A stretch of 64,000 nt of DNA from Hyalella azteca. Taxonomy: Eukaryota > Arthropoda > Malacostraca > Amphipoda > Hyalellidae. Made by a program: the position numbers and the translations under genes. Shown piece by piece: positions 10,401 to 23,310 of the stretch. The stretch covers positions 1 through 64,000 of the forward strand of contig NW_025939589.1 in NCBI RefSeq assembly GCF_000764305.2, in the 5' to 3' direction. Position 1 is the first letter of the stretch. Each line of letters begins with the position of its first letter. Under the pieces are notes generated by a model. That model ran no database searches. It was not told where the DNA came from and saw only the letters and a list, made by a program, of their open reading frames with translations.

Positions 10401-11509
10401 ATTCATTGTACATGTGTAACATCGGAGTCACTGGCCTCTTAAGAAGTGTTGTATTTAAAATGTGATTTTCAAACGCATATTATTGTATAGCTGTCCAAGC
10501 TGATGAGGATAGAATTAAATGTTTGAAAACGTTAATATTCATTCCTTCACCATTTATAAATTATGCTTCATGAATTAACAAGGCGTATTAATTCAAATCC
10601 TTATTGTAATTGGAGTTGCTTGCTCTGATAAAAATTGTAGCTGCAATTGACGAAATTTTAATTGTATATGAATAAAATAAAGAGCGCGTCATATAACATG
10701 TCTGCAAGAATTTAAGCGCACAGTAGCTTGTTATCAGACATCATTAAATGCGCGAAGTTTGTTAATAGTTCCACTGAGCAATCTTATTGACATTATATTT
10801 AAGGCTGCTTATCGGTTTTTCCTTTTCATTTGCAATGTTCAAGTTCTATTATACGCTTATTATGCAGCCGTCTACACTCACAGAGGAATGAGGAACTTCG
10901 TCCGAATAACGATGCACTTCCTGCTCTCTTGTGGGTCCTCAAGACTCAGTTTGGTTCGGCAAGTATCAGTTGTATGAGTAGAAAGTGAGTCATTATTTAG
11001 ACCAAATAACCAATTGATTTGTTTGAGTGCAGAATAACCAAAAAAATAGCGTGTATACGCATAGCAAATCTGTGGAGTCGAATTTTATGAGCAACACCAT
11101 AAGTCTTAAAAGTTATTAAATTGGCCTTGCTCTGTCAATTAGATCATTCTAGCACAATAGCATTTTCCCGCCAAACTTGATTCTCTGAACCCAATTAAAA
11201 AACGACGTTGTTTTTGCTTATCAACAGCGAAATTTTAGACATTAATGAATTATTTGCCGTTAAACAATGAATTGATAGAACAAACTTTTTTGTATAAATG
11301 AGTCACTCCAATTATTCAACCATGCAAGTAAGCAACATCAGTAGAGCGTAAAATGAGTGAAAAGGTAACGAGATAGGGATAATTTAAGTTCATCAACAGA
11401 ATGCGGCTATGAAATCCCGGGAGCGGAGCCCCATCGTATCGAAAACAAGCATCGCATTGAGACAAAATGCTGATTGTCAAGCGGTTATACTGTAGTCGAA
11501 ACTGTAGTG
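10401..11509. other. no recognisable gene
   Basis: AT-rich sequence with short frames only (72 codons at most). TAGGGATAA at about 11373 matches only the first half of a known homing-endonuclease site and is taken as chance. Confidence 0.5.
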
Positions 11510-11705
11510 TAGGGCTGCGTGCTCAGTCGGCACAGGATGTGTTATGATATATGGCTGCTGTGTTGGCGTGCGTGTACACTGTACAGTCTGTACAGGTTGT
11601 GTTATAAGGCTGCTATGTTGCAGCGTAGCAATACGGCGTGAGGTTACGTGCGTGTACAATGTACAGTCTGCACCGGTGTCGTCATAAGGCTGCTGTGCTG
11701 TGGCT
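11510..11705. repeat. degenerate tandem repeat of about 60 bp, roughly three units
   Basis: GTGCGTGTACACTGTACAGT..CTGTACAGG.TGTGTTATAAGGCTGCT.TGTTG recurs around 11515-11565, 11566-11640 and 11645-11705. The GTGTACA(C/A)TGTACAGTCTG core is itself a near palindrome. The 60-codon minus-strand frame here is only a translation of the repeat. Confidence 0.75.
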
Positions 11706-13189
11706 TAAATATTAAGTGTGGGAAAGCTTATAGTCTAGTATTCGGCACAAGTTAGTGTACGATGATAAGATTTGGTAGTGGACGATGCGATATTGAATCG
11801 TAATTAAGTATGACCTGAGGGATGGTTCTGTTGTAGCGGGATCCGGGGATATAGAGGAACAGCGTAAACGATTATAGAATATACTTTTGGATTATAGTTC
11901 GGCTTACAGTTACCTGACATTAGTCATGATGTGGCTGAACACTTGCTGCTCAACAAGACCAAGTCATGCTTGCTGGCCGCACATCCTGTCTCTCTGTCAC
12001 TCAGCGATGATATAACGCCCGCCACACGGACAGCGGCCATCACTTCGGGCACGTTTAGAGACACTCGCTTGCGGATTGCAGGAGCGAAACTCGACGTTCT
12101 ACTGTAACACCACTAAAAGCAATAGAATCGTGTGGAAAAGAAGAAGTGAAAGTCTTTCAAGGTGATGATGGATTTGATCGTGAAGGGGCAAGCTGGTATT
12201 ATTATTGAATTAGACAATTGTGTGTCTCATAATTGCGTTTGCAAGTCGTGGTGCTTTTTTGATGTCAAAAAGTGAGGCTAAATTGTGCATGTTGTTTGAA
12301 AATTTATTTGCGTGATCTTATTCGCATGGAATAACGACACATATCTTCATCGTTTTAAATGCCCATAAGAGTTTTTTGCAATTTTGTCACCATTCTTAGC
12401 TCTATTAGACCATGGTCTACGATTATCTGAAATAATTTCTACCAGACAGTGGTTATTAGTGGATTTCTATTTGTATTATACCCATAAGTGCTCTCTCTCT
12501 CCAGCGGTCATGAGGCTTCATTTGTTTAGAATGCTCTCTCAACAATATATTACTTCTCTGGCTTAATTACAAGACTCGCTACAATGTGTCTCAGTCAAAA
12601 CGTAGTAAAATTTTTGCCAACAACTAATAAACTTAGGTCAATCGATCGTTGACCTCTACTATGGCATACATTTGAAGCTGCGGCTCAACGCTTGCCTATG
12701 TATGAGTGGTTCTTCCACGTCCGAGCGATCGCCCTAACATGAATTATTGAGAGGCTCATTCATTTTTCAAGCATCTTACTGCACGAGGTTGAAGATCAGT
12801 TGTTGAAAGTTTGAAGCATAAACAAGGAATATTTTTAATTTAAACATACGCTATGACTGCTTAATTTTATTTTTTTAGCAATAACATATCATGATAAAAA
12901 GTATAGTAGACGTTACTCATCAATTCGTAAAAATACTTTCTTGTGACATTTAGCGTACAAGCAAGTATTAGGAGTGACCAATAAATATTATAGTCTATTC
13001 CCCACTCACTCTATGTTGAGCAAAAGGGTCTGCAGGTTACCGATAAATTTTATTTTTAAAATATTATTTCTAATAAGAAAAGTCGCATTTATAATTATAA
13101 AATATTCGTTTAAAAATTACTTTTTAAAGACAACACTTCCAAAGAATCCAATGTCTCCAATCTTACAGATGTACAAAGAATTTCTCATT
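11706..13189. other. no recognisable gene
   Basis: Includes a somewhat GC-richer stretch at 11930-12110 without a usable frame, then strongly AT-rich sequence. The short frames at 12384 and 12974 show no motif. Confidence 0.5.
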
Positions 13190-13565
13190 TAAATATAAAT
13201 TTTTTTTATTATATACATTTTTTTCAAAATTATTTATTCTGTTAATTGATTCATGCATTGCTCTGAATTCACACAAGTGTGCAAAATTTCAGATCAATTA
13301 GACAGGTAAAAGTATGTCAAATATCAGTTATAAGATTTATAGCTGACAAAATTATTTTTTCAATTTTTTTTAATATTGAAAAGCATTTTTTTTTAATTTT
13401 TAAAATAATTTATTTTGACATTTGTTTCATGCATTAACTCCAACTTTACACGAGTGTGCAAAATTTCAGACTGATAGGATAAGTATAAGTGTGTTAAATT
13501 TCGATTACAAGATTTGCAGCAGACAAACAAACAAACAACAAGAAGTGAAATTAAATAAAAGTGTT
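13190..13565 (+). repeat. interspersed repeat A with an internal 176-bp tandem duplication
   Basis: The element core (TTCATGCATT ... AGTGTGCAAAATTTCAGA ... TAAGATTT..AGC.GACAAA) appears twice, starting at 13250 and 13426, a 176-bp period. The second unit ends in GCAGCAGACAAACAAACAAA and AGAAGTGAAATTAAATAAAA. It is the same family as the inverted copy at 10.15-10.40 kb. No coding capacity is visible. Confidence 0.75.
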
Positions 13566-14594
13566 GTAAAATAGCACGGGCTATGCAAGGTATTATACCC
13601 GATGACTCAAGAACTATGCATAGGTACTGGATGCGAACGAAGACGTGACGGTCGCCTCTTTACTTCAGTTCAAAGAGATTCTAGATACAGAGCATCATGC
13701 TGCAGCTACTTGTTCACACGACGGAGTAATGGTGAAGCTGGTAAAGCTAAACAATTTCATGACACACTCAAGCGATAAAAAGTAATTTTTACATTTACCT
13801 AGTCTTTTAACATACATATATTACTGAATTTGAATTGCACAATAAACATTATGCCTTCTGAGTCAGTTATCAGGTCTTAATATGAGTCATCAGCATGCAG
13901 GGCTGATTGATTTTTCTTATTCCGATAGAAAATGTTTTCAGTCTTGAGCAATGCTATAGGAAAGTATTACGTACTGCTCGTCGGTGCGCACGATATCTTA
14001 CCTTGCTCGATGATCTGTAAAATGATTGGAATTTCGGTCTCATGAATGGTGTGGTCTCATGAATGGTGTCGATATTTTTACTAATAATTGAGACACTTCA
14101 AATAAATTTTGAATGTCTTAAATCTATAGATGTTAATCTATTGACTATTTGCTTGGAGCAAAGTTCTTTTGTAGGAAGCAGAAATTTAAAAGAAAAGTAA
14201 AGTCAATTCATCATATTTTTTCATCACAAATGTTTTCGATTATAAGGGAATGTGAATTTACGTGATGTTTGTGGCGTCCCCTGTAGTATATGGGTCTCGA
14301 CATTAATTGATATTGTACCAGTGCTGTCCGAGCAATAATAGCTTAGGTGATACATGATTCCCTGCGATCCTGAGCAGCACATTGATGCAAGCATTGCTAA
14401 TGATGACTGCGTCTTGCTGTCTTTCTGAAGAAAAGCGATAGTCTTTCTCATATGAGAAAACTCGGCACCATCAGGAAATGACGGCGACTTGCCAGTTCTG
14501 ATATACTAGCCTGTACGGCCTGCTGTTCTGCCTGTACGGCCTGTATGGCTTGCACGCAGAACTCGTCCAAAGGATCAGATTGCTTTTCATTACG
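13566..14594. other. no recognisable gene; two small direct duplications
   Basis: GGTCTCATGAATGGTGT is repeated in tandem at about 14036-14070. CCTGTACGGCCTG is repeated near 14511 and 14531, giving the QAVQA repeats of the short minus-strand frame there. Nothing else stands out. Confidence 0.5.
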
Positions 14595-14862
14595 CAGTTT
14601 TATCGCTCGATGAATGAGACACGCTGATATTGTTAGAATAGAATAGAAGTGTCGGCGCTGAAGAAATAGGCCCATGGCGTCTAGGATATTGAATGATATT
14701 CTCACACACTTTCATCAATATTCGTGAATGAGATACGCTGATATTGTTGAATGATATTCTCACACACTTTCATCAATATTCGTGAATGAGATACGCTGAT
14801 ATTGTTGAATGATATTCTCACACAGTTTTATCACTTCACGAATTAGATTTGCTGATATCTTT
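14595..14862. repeat. 58-bp satellite, about four units, one interrupted
   Basis: Unit starts (TGAATGATATTCTCACACAC...) fall at 14690, 14748 and 14806, exactly 58 bp apart. The first two full units are nearly identical. An upstream partial unit (14597-14633: TTTTATCGCTCGATGAATGA, GACACGCTGATATTGT) is cut by a foreign segment, and the last unit (to about 14860) is diverged. Confidence 0.93.
14634..14684 (-). mobile_element. about 50-bp CR1/L2 3' tail inserted in the 58-bp satellite
   Basis: On the minus strand the segment reads CATGGGCCTATTTCTTCAGC, GCCGACACTTCTATTCTATTCTA. It matches the end of the retrotransposon at 516-564 (CAATGGGCCTATTTCTTCAG, TGTCGAAACTTCTATTCTATTCTATT) at nearly all positions. 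It sits inside a satellite unit, and GATATTG is found directly on both sides (14626-14632 and 14685-14691), as expected for a target-site duplication. Extreme 5' truncation is usual for such elements, but a copy this short is notable. Confidence 0.75.
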
Positions 14863-16569
14863 GACGCTCGAGAAAAGCTTAATTATTTGACAAGAATATA
14901 GGATCGAGCTTTCGATCATGCAATAGAAATGAAAAAAAAATCAATTTGAGCTTGCATGAACACAATTGTTAACAGACAAATACTACCGTGTCTATAAAAC
15001 AGTATATTTAAATAAATGAAATTGTCTCGATTACAACATAAGCACCAGATATTTAGTTACGAGACTCCATGTAGCAGAATAGATTCGATGACCTAGAAGT
15101 GATAAAACAATTTCTCAATGTATAAGTGCGTAACTGATCACGTACTTAAAAAGATTACTCTAATGAAACTCTCAACTACCCATAAAATTCTCGCCTCGGA
15201 AGTAGAATTCCCATGATTCGAGCTTTCTATTCACTTAACTTACTAACTTTGTGATAGAAAATCTTTCTGCTGGTCAATTTCCCTCTTCAACTTGATCAAA
15301 TGAGATGTGCACTTAGAATTTCGATTTGTATTTGCCAATTTCGAGGTAAAGTTATTATTCAGTTATTCCAGTGAGACGCTTTCGTCACAGGCGCTACATG
15401 CATGGTTCCGCTCATTGCTAAGCGTCTTCATGGGCTTGTGCAATTGAATAATATTAGCTAGAACGGTTTTTTATCGCTGAAATTTAACAAGACTTTATTT
15501 TTGAAATTTTGTTTGAGCGAGAACAAGGAAGAAGTTATTGCCAATATTCTCCAATTCCACAAATCCTTACATGACACAAATCCGAGTTAACCGCTATTGT
15601 GTGAACTATAGATGTAGCCGCATCATTTTTCTGCCGCGTGATAGACATTTCAGAAATGAAAAATTTGAACTAAATCCGCAAATGTATTGACAATTGAAGT
15701 GCAACGCATTGGACAACTTTACATGAATTTTATGTTTAATAATGCAATTTCTTCTCTACATCCAGAAAAATCCAGCACATTTTTTAACGTCGTTTGGCAC
15801 AATATGGCGCTTTTGTTTTAGATCTGCGGCAAAGCTTTCAGAGTAGCGCCGGATTTAATTAAGACCAGTGAATGGTGTTCGCGGTCCAGCCTGCTTCCAC
15901 CCCTACATCTGTCCCTACCCGGCACCATTTCCATCAATTCCAATATTTCAGTAACTTTCACTTCTCAATCATCCATATATAGGTTATATTATTATTTCTT
16001 TAGTGGCCAACAATGAATAAAATTTGTTCTCTGTTTGCAGTTTTGTATGTACAAAAACTTCTTGTTCGATGAAATTCAGCATAACTCACAAATCTCAACT
16101 TTCGAGTACATAAAAATGAAGCATTTTGGCTGAAACTCGTTGTTTTTCAGTCATTGACAAATGCAATGCAAGCCAAATTTTAATCCCGTGTATATTCGCT
16201 GGTGCTTTAGAGTTCATTTGACTTTATTTTTTACAAAGTTTATTTAAATTCATGTTTAATTTTTAAGGATTTCATGCAGCCGGTATAGTGTGTTAAATTG
16301 TTGCACTGAAAGCTGATAAGAGAAAATGCAATTTTTCGATATAAATCACAGGCATAGCTTGGCAGCAGAAATTTATGTGACACACTCATAGTTGGGATGA
16401 AGTTTGCTGTCTCTGCTTCCTCAAACAATTTTCCCGCGATGAATCTCATTTACGATTATTAAGCAAGCAGCAAGTACGACTGCATAGGCTTTTTAGCGTC
16501 GCTTAACGACGCATTCTTCTGCTAAAATTAATGCGACGCGTTTATAATTCAAGAGCAGCTGCATAGTTC
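14863..16569. other. no recognisable gene
   Basis: AT-rich unique sequence, longest frame 69 codons, no recognisable motif, repeat or RNA gene. Confidence 0.5.
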
Positions 16570-16674
16570 GTGTTGTGCCCCGGCATGCGGCCCTGCGTGT
16601 TGGCATGCCGTGACTTCCTACTCCCCAAATCAGGAGAGCGCGACACGTATCCTCCAGCGTATCCTTCACACACC
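16570..16674 (+). CDS. weak candidate exon ending at a GTAAGT donor
   Basis: The frame from ATG 16570 is Cys/Pro/Arg-rich (MLCPGMRPCVLACRDF...) in a locally GC-richer patch and meets a consensus 5' splice site, CACACC/GTAAGT, at 16675. No domain is recognised and the frame also stays open past the donor to 16779. The Cys-rich start may be chance. Confidence 0.15.
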
Positions 16675-16779
16675 GTAAGTCATGACGAACAAGCTGTACA
16701 CGCACGAACTGACCGTCGGCGTCATCACAGTCGTGACGTTCCTTCATATGTTCCTGGAATGAGGAGGGTGAACCAGTAA

Positions 16780-17929
16780 GGATTTATGACTGAGGGAAAT
16801 CTGTTTAGGCAACGTTAACCAAACATGGATAAGTCGCTCATAACTTCAGTGGTGTTTTAAAGCACACTTGCGATCAAATAAAAACTATGTAACGATGTAA
16901 CTTTATAGAATAGGATATATTCTTAATTTTGAATAGTTGCAATGCAACTATTATAATTTGTGTACTCGGAGATGCCTTCTCATAGATTAATATCTTAATG
17001 CACGTGAATTCTGCTTCATCTCACTGAAGGACCTAATTGAGACTCGCAGAAATATTTAGTAATTTTCAGCTTCAGTGCTGTTGTCGTTGTATGTTTATTG
17101 AAATCAATTTAACAAAGATTATTCTTGTTAGCAGGAATTCGTCGTTACCACTGGAACGATTCGATAGCGATGGTGTGTCTTATTTCTAAAAATGAGACTG
17201 GGCAAGATATCCTATAACGAACATTGCCCAATTTGCATCATCAAATATTCTTCGCAATCATCATCATTCTGAAATCAGGAACTAATTTCGGTTTCTTGCA
17301 TAATGGCATCCATAAACTCTGTCTTTGCCCCGACTGGAACATGAGCGCCCGAGAAGTTTTTGTTGGCAGTTTTTTTACAAGGTCCCTCGAGTAACCCGAA
17401 GCCCGAAGTGTGGGAGCTCATCCAAGAAGCTCAGAGTATTCATTCCGCGAAGTCCTCCTCTGAGATCCAAGTTTATTTGCAAGGAAGCATGACGCACTGA
17501 GTCGCATCTCAGAAACATGAAGCGCAGCGAACGCTGCTGTTCTCTTGAGTCTTTTTTTCGAGGAATTATTGTGAATTATTTTTTGTCTGGTATAAATTCC
17601 AGTAAATTTATTGAGTAAGATCTTCAAAACGTGCAAAAATCGACATAGTTCACTCTGGTAAGACCGCTGGACTTGAAAATCTCATTGAAGAAAGAACCTT
17701 TAAAGTATTCATGTCGTTCTGCATTTGGTGCCTTGAAAGAACTTGAATGAGTGTATAAACTTAATTTTAAATCAAAATCTTGAATTTACAATCACTATGA
17801 CTATTTGTAGAAAAAAATGGAAAAACCTTATTTTTTTCTGCCGTCAATTTTTTGTTTGTCATGTGGTACAAATCGTGCAATTATACGGAACCATTTTTTT
17901 CGAGTACGGCAAGGAAGGCGAGGGAACAA
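16780..17929. other. no recognisable gene
   Basis: AT-rich unique sequence with no supported feature; the short frames at 17418 and 17743 show no motif. Confidence 0.5.
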
Positions 17930-18190
17930 ATGTGGCATGTTGCCTGAGAAGAGTTGCTTGCTGCAGCCAATTCCTACTCGGCGACACCCGGGATTTTCGT
18001 TAGATTAACCAGGCTAATCCTAGGGCATTCAGAGGACCAAGAAAAGCGGGACTACCTCGCGTGACGTCCCATCTGATGTCCCGGGACAGCGGACGACGAT
18101 ATCGTTGTCCTTTGATGTTGTCCCGCGAGACCTAGAGCTCGACAAAGAAGTGCTAGAGGCCAAAGCGCTAGAAGCAGCGACATGCTAGGG
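17930..18190. other. GC-rich patch with clustered palindromes
   Basis: A GC-rich patch in AT-rich surroundings. It contains a perfect 12-bp palindrome TGTCCCGGGACA (18077-18088) and immediately afterwards a 20-bp near-palindrome GGACGACGATATCGTTGTCC (18091-18110; the only mismatch is a G/T pair). No frame runs through it. It could be an RNA hairpin region, a regulatory patch or transposon debris. Confidence 0.4.
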
Positions 18191-21100
18191 CCAATTGAAT
18201 GAGGCGTAAGTTGCCGTGATTAAGATTGCGTTACAAGTTGTTAAGAGGAGACTGAAGCTTTTGGTGCATTGCTGTGATACGGGCATAGAGTTTTAGACTC
18301 TTTCTGAAGTTTTAACTTAATTAAATTAATTTGCATTCTTTACACCTCTGTGAATTGAATGGAGCAATCTTTTCAAATTCACCAAACATCCATATTTAAT
18401 TTCACACAAAGTCTCCATGTTAATCAAAGGCCAGTTTACTTCGAATCATGTTTCAAATTTTCATTTTTTTACATATGTCTTTGTATGAGAGCAATAAAAA
18501 AGAGTTTGAATGAAATTATTATCCATAAAATTTTCATTTCAACGGAGTGAACAATACGCGAGCGAGCCAAAATTGAAATTTTTCAAGCAGAGCCAACCGT
18601 GAAGCCCTTCACACTTTGATTGAATAACATTTACCGGAATGTGAATAGATTCTGTTGCATTCTTACTTACAAATTCTATTAAAACGAATAATTCGGCAAT
18701 GTAGAAAGCTGGTGAAAACTGAATCCTGTTTTAAACTGCATTTAATTTTACCTTCAGTACACATTCAAAGAAGTAAAATAATTCATTGTGAATCAATGCT
18801 TAAATTGATCAACAAGTTATTTTCACTATGTCTAGTCTAATATTACGTAACATTATACTGATGTTCAATATGAAAATTTGAGACACGCCATGAGACTGCA
18901 ACTCCTGACGGTCATGAATGCATTGATTAAAATTTTTAAACTAAATATTGGAGTTTTTATCTCAAACTTTCTTAGCTCAAAATAATGTACATGATTAATC
19001 GTATTGGATTGAAAATTTAAAGTAAATTTCATGATTATTTCTGAACATGAGCAAATGTTGAAAGAATATATCTTATGTGCTTAAACAAAACCGGCTATAC
19101 CTGCCTTTAAATGTATCACCATTAAAAAATTGGTTAATTTATTTATGATCATTTGACGCAATATGAGCTTAAGTCCATTTTTGAAAGTCAAGTTATGCAT
19201 TTTCATCTGGGATCGCACGAACAAAAAATTCCTATAAGTCGTTAACTGCAGCCCTCGAGTAAACGTTAATAACTTATTTATAATATGAAATAGAATAGAT
19301 TTTGATTATTCACCCGCTAGCTAAAGACTATAATGATTACTTGTCCCTGATTGAAGTAACTCAGCCCGGGAGCCTGAACGCAAATTTAGAAATTAATATA
19401 CGCAGTGTGCAGGCATACATATTTTACTTGTGAATCGCTACTATTTCATCAAAAAACACAGTTTTACAATGCGTAGATCTTGATCAATCATTGCTATGTC
19501 AATAATTTGTATCATTTATCAATCTTGGAATGGAGTTCATTCTTTTTTCTCGTAATTAATCAAATGCTTTTGCTTATATAATGACCTATAGCCCCAGAAA
19601 ATTATTTATTAACACACTAGTTCGTGACACTTCATGCATTTAAAATATTCACTACTTCCGACAGTAATCTTCAGGTGCTGAAAAATATTAAAACATTTTG
19701 TGTGGAACTGAATATTTCATATACAACCTTTCCCGAAATAAACCTGGAATTTAAAGATATGCTCTTGAAAAGCTTCTTAACTCGAACCGAAAATTTACTC
19801 TAATGGAAATCAGGAAGAAGTGAGAGCACGAAGCCTCAAACCTAGCATTTTTTCGTTGAATCGAAGATTGCACATAAAACTCACACGCTAAGACGATCAT
19901 TTGGTCTCACTTGTCACTGTGCCATTTAGCATTTTTGAACAATAAAGTGTTGCAACAGAGAAAATTTTTCTAAATGATGAAGAAGCTAGAGTTGTGAAAT
20001 TCTGCATGGATGAAGTACAGTTCATATTTTCTTTATTTGCAATAAAATTAATTTTTTGTTAGACCCTTTTAGCGAGGAGCATGAATAATATTAATCGTCT
20101 CATGATTCTTGGATACAATTTAAAAAGAAATGACGCGGTGTTTCTGATTAAGATAACACTAAAGCAGAATTAAAAAACCTAAATGCTACTCAATAAGATG
20201 CTAACATAAAGAGTATTATTCGCATCTTGAATTTTTCATCGGCCGGGCATTTCTTGGTTATCTTGGCTGCGTAAAAAAACATGACGGATGGCCGCATCTG
20301 AGGACATGAGAGGCGGAGGCGCGGACGGGCGAACGCGTTCACCATAACGGCTTGTCGTGCCAGCCTCGCATTACTGAGGCAGACAACAGTGAGGCGGGCG
20401 ATGCTCCAAGTCTCGACCTTAAATAGAGCACAGGAATTTATGCAAGAAGCCAGAAGTATCTATGTTTGGCAGTGTTAGAGAAATTTGAATTATGCTAATA
20501 ATATCTCCTACAAGTAAAAAACATTTATTTCCACTGTTCACGTTGAATTATCTATCGATGATTGACTTCCTGATGATTAAACACTGGAAAATAAAATAGT
20601 ACGTTAAAAATGAATATGCCTTCATTTATAATCACCAAAATGCACGCCTGGTTGCATTGTTCGTCGTTGAATTGACTGGGGAGCCACTATGTTAACTATT
20701 TGATATACTGCCCAGCGCGCAGGTTGATCTCTAACTTGTTGCAAGTCAAACCCCCTAACTTACTCCTCACACAAGCACGTCCAGAGTGGACTCCCTCTCC
20801 CCTGTCAAAGTCTGGTCTCCTGACAAGTTGTTTGTGTGCTCAATAAAGTGTATACTCGCAGCGTCCTCCTGAAGCAGTTTCCTGAGGATGTCAGCTCCTT
20901 CGACAGCAACGTTGTTTGTTCGATAAGCCTGGCTACAGTGACCGCTGACGTCGGCATTGGAGAAAGATGAGGAAACCTACGTTCAAAAATGTCAATCATC
21001 GAGGACTCGCGAAAATGCAGGCTTCTGTTAAACTTTATGCAACGTTCCAGTGCGTTCCTTGAAGTGAAACGTCGGTATTAATAGAGAAATAATGATGCAA

Positions 21101-21359
21101 AGGATGACTTAATAATAATGTAATAATAATGGCGATGAACAAATTGGTTTTCAAATAATTTGTAAATTTTCTCAAGGAAAATTATATAAATCTTTAATTT
21201 TGAATTAAAGGAAATTATAATCGATGAAAGCTAAAGCTAAGACCGATATATTATACAGAATTATTTTACAATTTGATTTCTTTGTAGCCATTTTAATATT
21301 TAATTTTACATTACTGTTTTGGATTTGGCCCATATCTTCAGAAATACTTCAAGGCGAGT
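18191..21359. other. no recognisable gene
   Basis: Long AT-rich stretch with only short frames. A GC-richer patch at 20280-20405 is CpG-rich but shows no continuous frame or motif. Confidence 0.5.
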
Positions 21360-21585
21360 AGCCAACCACTTGCATGGCCTATGGGCACTTGCAATATCTA
21401 CTGGAACTTTCCTATCGACACTTTTGATACCCATGAGTACCTTCAAAAGGTATTGGCATTTGCAATATCGACGGGCACATTCAATATCTATCACCACCTT
21501 CAATATTTTTTATACCTGCATTATCTAGGGGTACTTTCAAGTTGTATTGACACTTTCAATACCTATCATCAATCACAGACGTCAA
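21360..21585. repeat. degenerate repeat of about 70 bp
   Basis: GGCACTTGCAATATCTACTGG (21387) and GGCATTTGCAATATCGACGGG (21459) head two diverged units, 72 bp apart, that also share CTTTCAATA/CCTTCAA and TATC blocks. Further partial units follow to about 21580. Both strands have short open frames here; none looks like a gene. Confidence 0.5.
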
Positions 21586-22960
21586 TCACGCGTGGAACTT
21601 CTATTTACGAACTTCAAGTAGTCTTCAGTCAAGACTGCACGCGATATCGTGGTGATACATGTTAGAATTTGCGTCAATGAAAGGAGGAAATCCATGGTAA
21701 GAAATAATTCAGCTTCTCCAGCCCGCTCAGATGTCTGGGGTAATTTCGTTCATAAGATAAAAAATCACACAGAGCAACTTGCCTATTCTAAAAATCGGAC
21801 GCAGTAACAATTTTAAGAATAAATCCATCCACGTAGGTAACAAATGTCAATTGGCGTGCAATGATCGTTAACTTACAAGTTGATATGCATGTTGTGCATA
21901 ATGCGCTAACGGGTCTCGGTGGTTGTAGCGTACTATCAACCCTGACGCACACATCCCATCCTTCATCAACAATGAGCCATCCTCGCTGTCTTCCCGTCTC
22001 AAGTTCAACGGCAAACTAAGCTCCTTTAGTTTTTAAGATGCGCTACTGAGCTCGCTAAGTTTGGGGTTCAATAGTGTCTTAAATTTCATCGGTCGAATAG
22101 GTTTTTGAAAGTTTGCTCGCATTATTAGCTTGGTGATGGCGGCCCTAATTATGCAAGGAGCTAAGCATTTTCGAGGCTACTTCAGCATCATTTCAGAACG
22201 ACGAAGAAACTGAGATTCCACGAACTGGATAAGTTTACTTCCTCATGCAGGACGCTCGCCGTTGGAACTATTCTCAGTTTGAAGTTTGATAGAAAGAATT
22301 CAAAAGATTGTCTCCTGGAATAAAGATTAATTTACTAATTTTTTATTTAATTTGCGAGGAAGATGAACAACAAAACTGTCGAAAATCCCTCACAAATATC
22401 ATTCAACAGAAGCTAAACTAGATGAATAATAAGAAACGAACTCAATATTAGTTACGAAAAATTATTGACGGAACGTTCATGAATACGTAAAGCTTACAAC
22501 AATCTTAATAATGTTATATTCAGCACAGATTTCCATAAATAAGGTGAGGTTGGTCTCAAGTCAAGTTTAGTTCTTTACAACTTGACCGCACCTACCTTTT
22601 ATATATAATAAACATCGTTGAATGCTGTGTATCTTCCAATCATCCATCGTAGCGCATTGGCCATTATTGAATCCTTGTTTTGAATTTTTGGTTTGAGAGG
22701 CGATTTGAAAATGAAGGAATGTGATTAATTCAATACTTCAATAATTGGATGAGTACGCTTCGGGTTCGGGCCGGGTATCGCAATTGAGACCTGTGACCAG
22801 CTAGAACAAGAACAATGCTCCGCTCTCTCTGGCATATTTCCTTCCGCTGTGTAAAGTCACTCACCTCACTGATGTACATAGAAGTGACTTAGGCGTTAAA
22901 TAGAGAAGAGGAACTCGACTGCAAATGGCAGACCGAGATTAGAAAAGCGGTGCTAGTGTT
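21586..22960. other. no recognisable gene
   Basis: Unique sequence with no supported feature and no frame of note on either strand. Confidence 0.45.
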
Positions 22961-22991
22961 AGAGCGCTTCAATTCCGCGGCGTGGGCAGCC

Positions 22992-23120
22992 ATGGCTTTG
23001 TTGCGCGTTCCCTCTATTTTGAGGCGTCGCAGCTGCATCAAAGACGCTCACTTAGTGGTGTCTTTCACGCCAGCCTATCTTAATTCTGTCCCTTGCTACA
23101 GTGAGCCTTGTGTCCTCTAG
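22992..23120 (+). CDS. doubtful 42-codon frame with optimal start context
   Basis: ATG at 22992 in the context GCAGCCATGG, a near-ideal animal start. The product begins MALLRVPSILRRRSCIKDAH: hydrophobic and Arg-rich with no acidic residue in the first 17, as in mitochondrial targeting peptides. It ends in a TAG at 23118-23120 without a clear splice donor. No homology is recognised and the frame is short enough to be chance. Confidence 0.12.
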   Translation: MALLRVPSILRRRSCIKDAHLVVSFTPAYLNSVPCYSEPCVL

Positions 23121-23243
23121 TTATATTTGTAATAGAACATTCTTAATGTAAAGGCTTGTGTTATATGTCATATAGCCTCATATTTAGTGAAATATTTTTT
23201 TTTTATAATCGTGGAATATTTTTTCGACTGAACACAGATGTTA

Positions 23244-23310
23244 AACACATGGAATCGATGATATTTATTCTTCTGAACTGAACACATGGAATCGATGATA
23301 TTTATTCTTC
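23244..23310. repeat. 37-bp tandem duplication
   Basis: AACACATGGAATCGATGATA followed by TTTATTCTTC occurs at 23244 and 23281, 37 bp apart and without mismatch over 30 bp, with GAACTGAA-type sequence between. It is a recent duplication in AT-rich sequence. Confidence 0.95.

Noticed and set aside
11370..11382. Homing-endonuclease site (TAGGGATAA)
   Set aside because: Only the first nine bases fit; the rest does not, so chance is sufficient.
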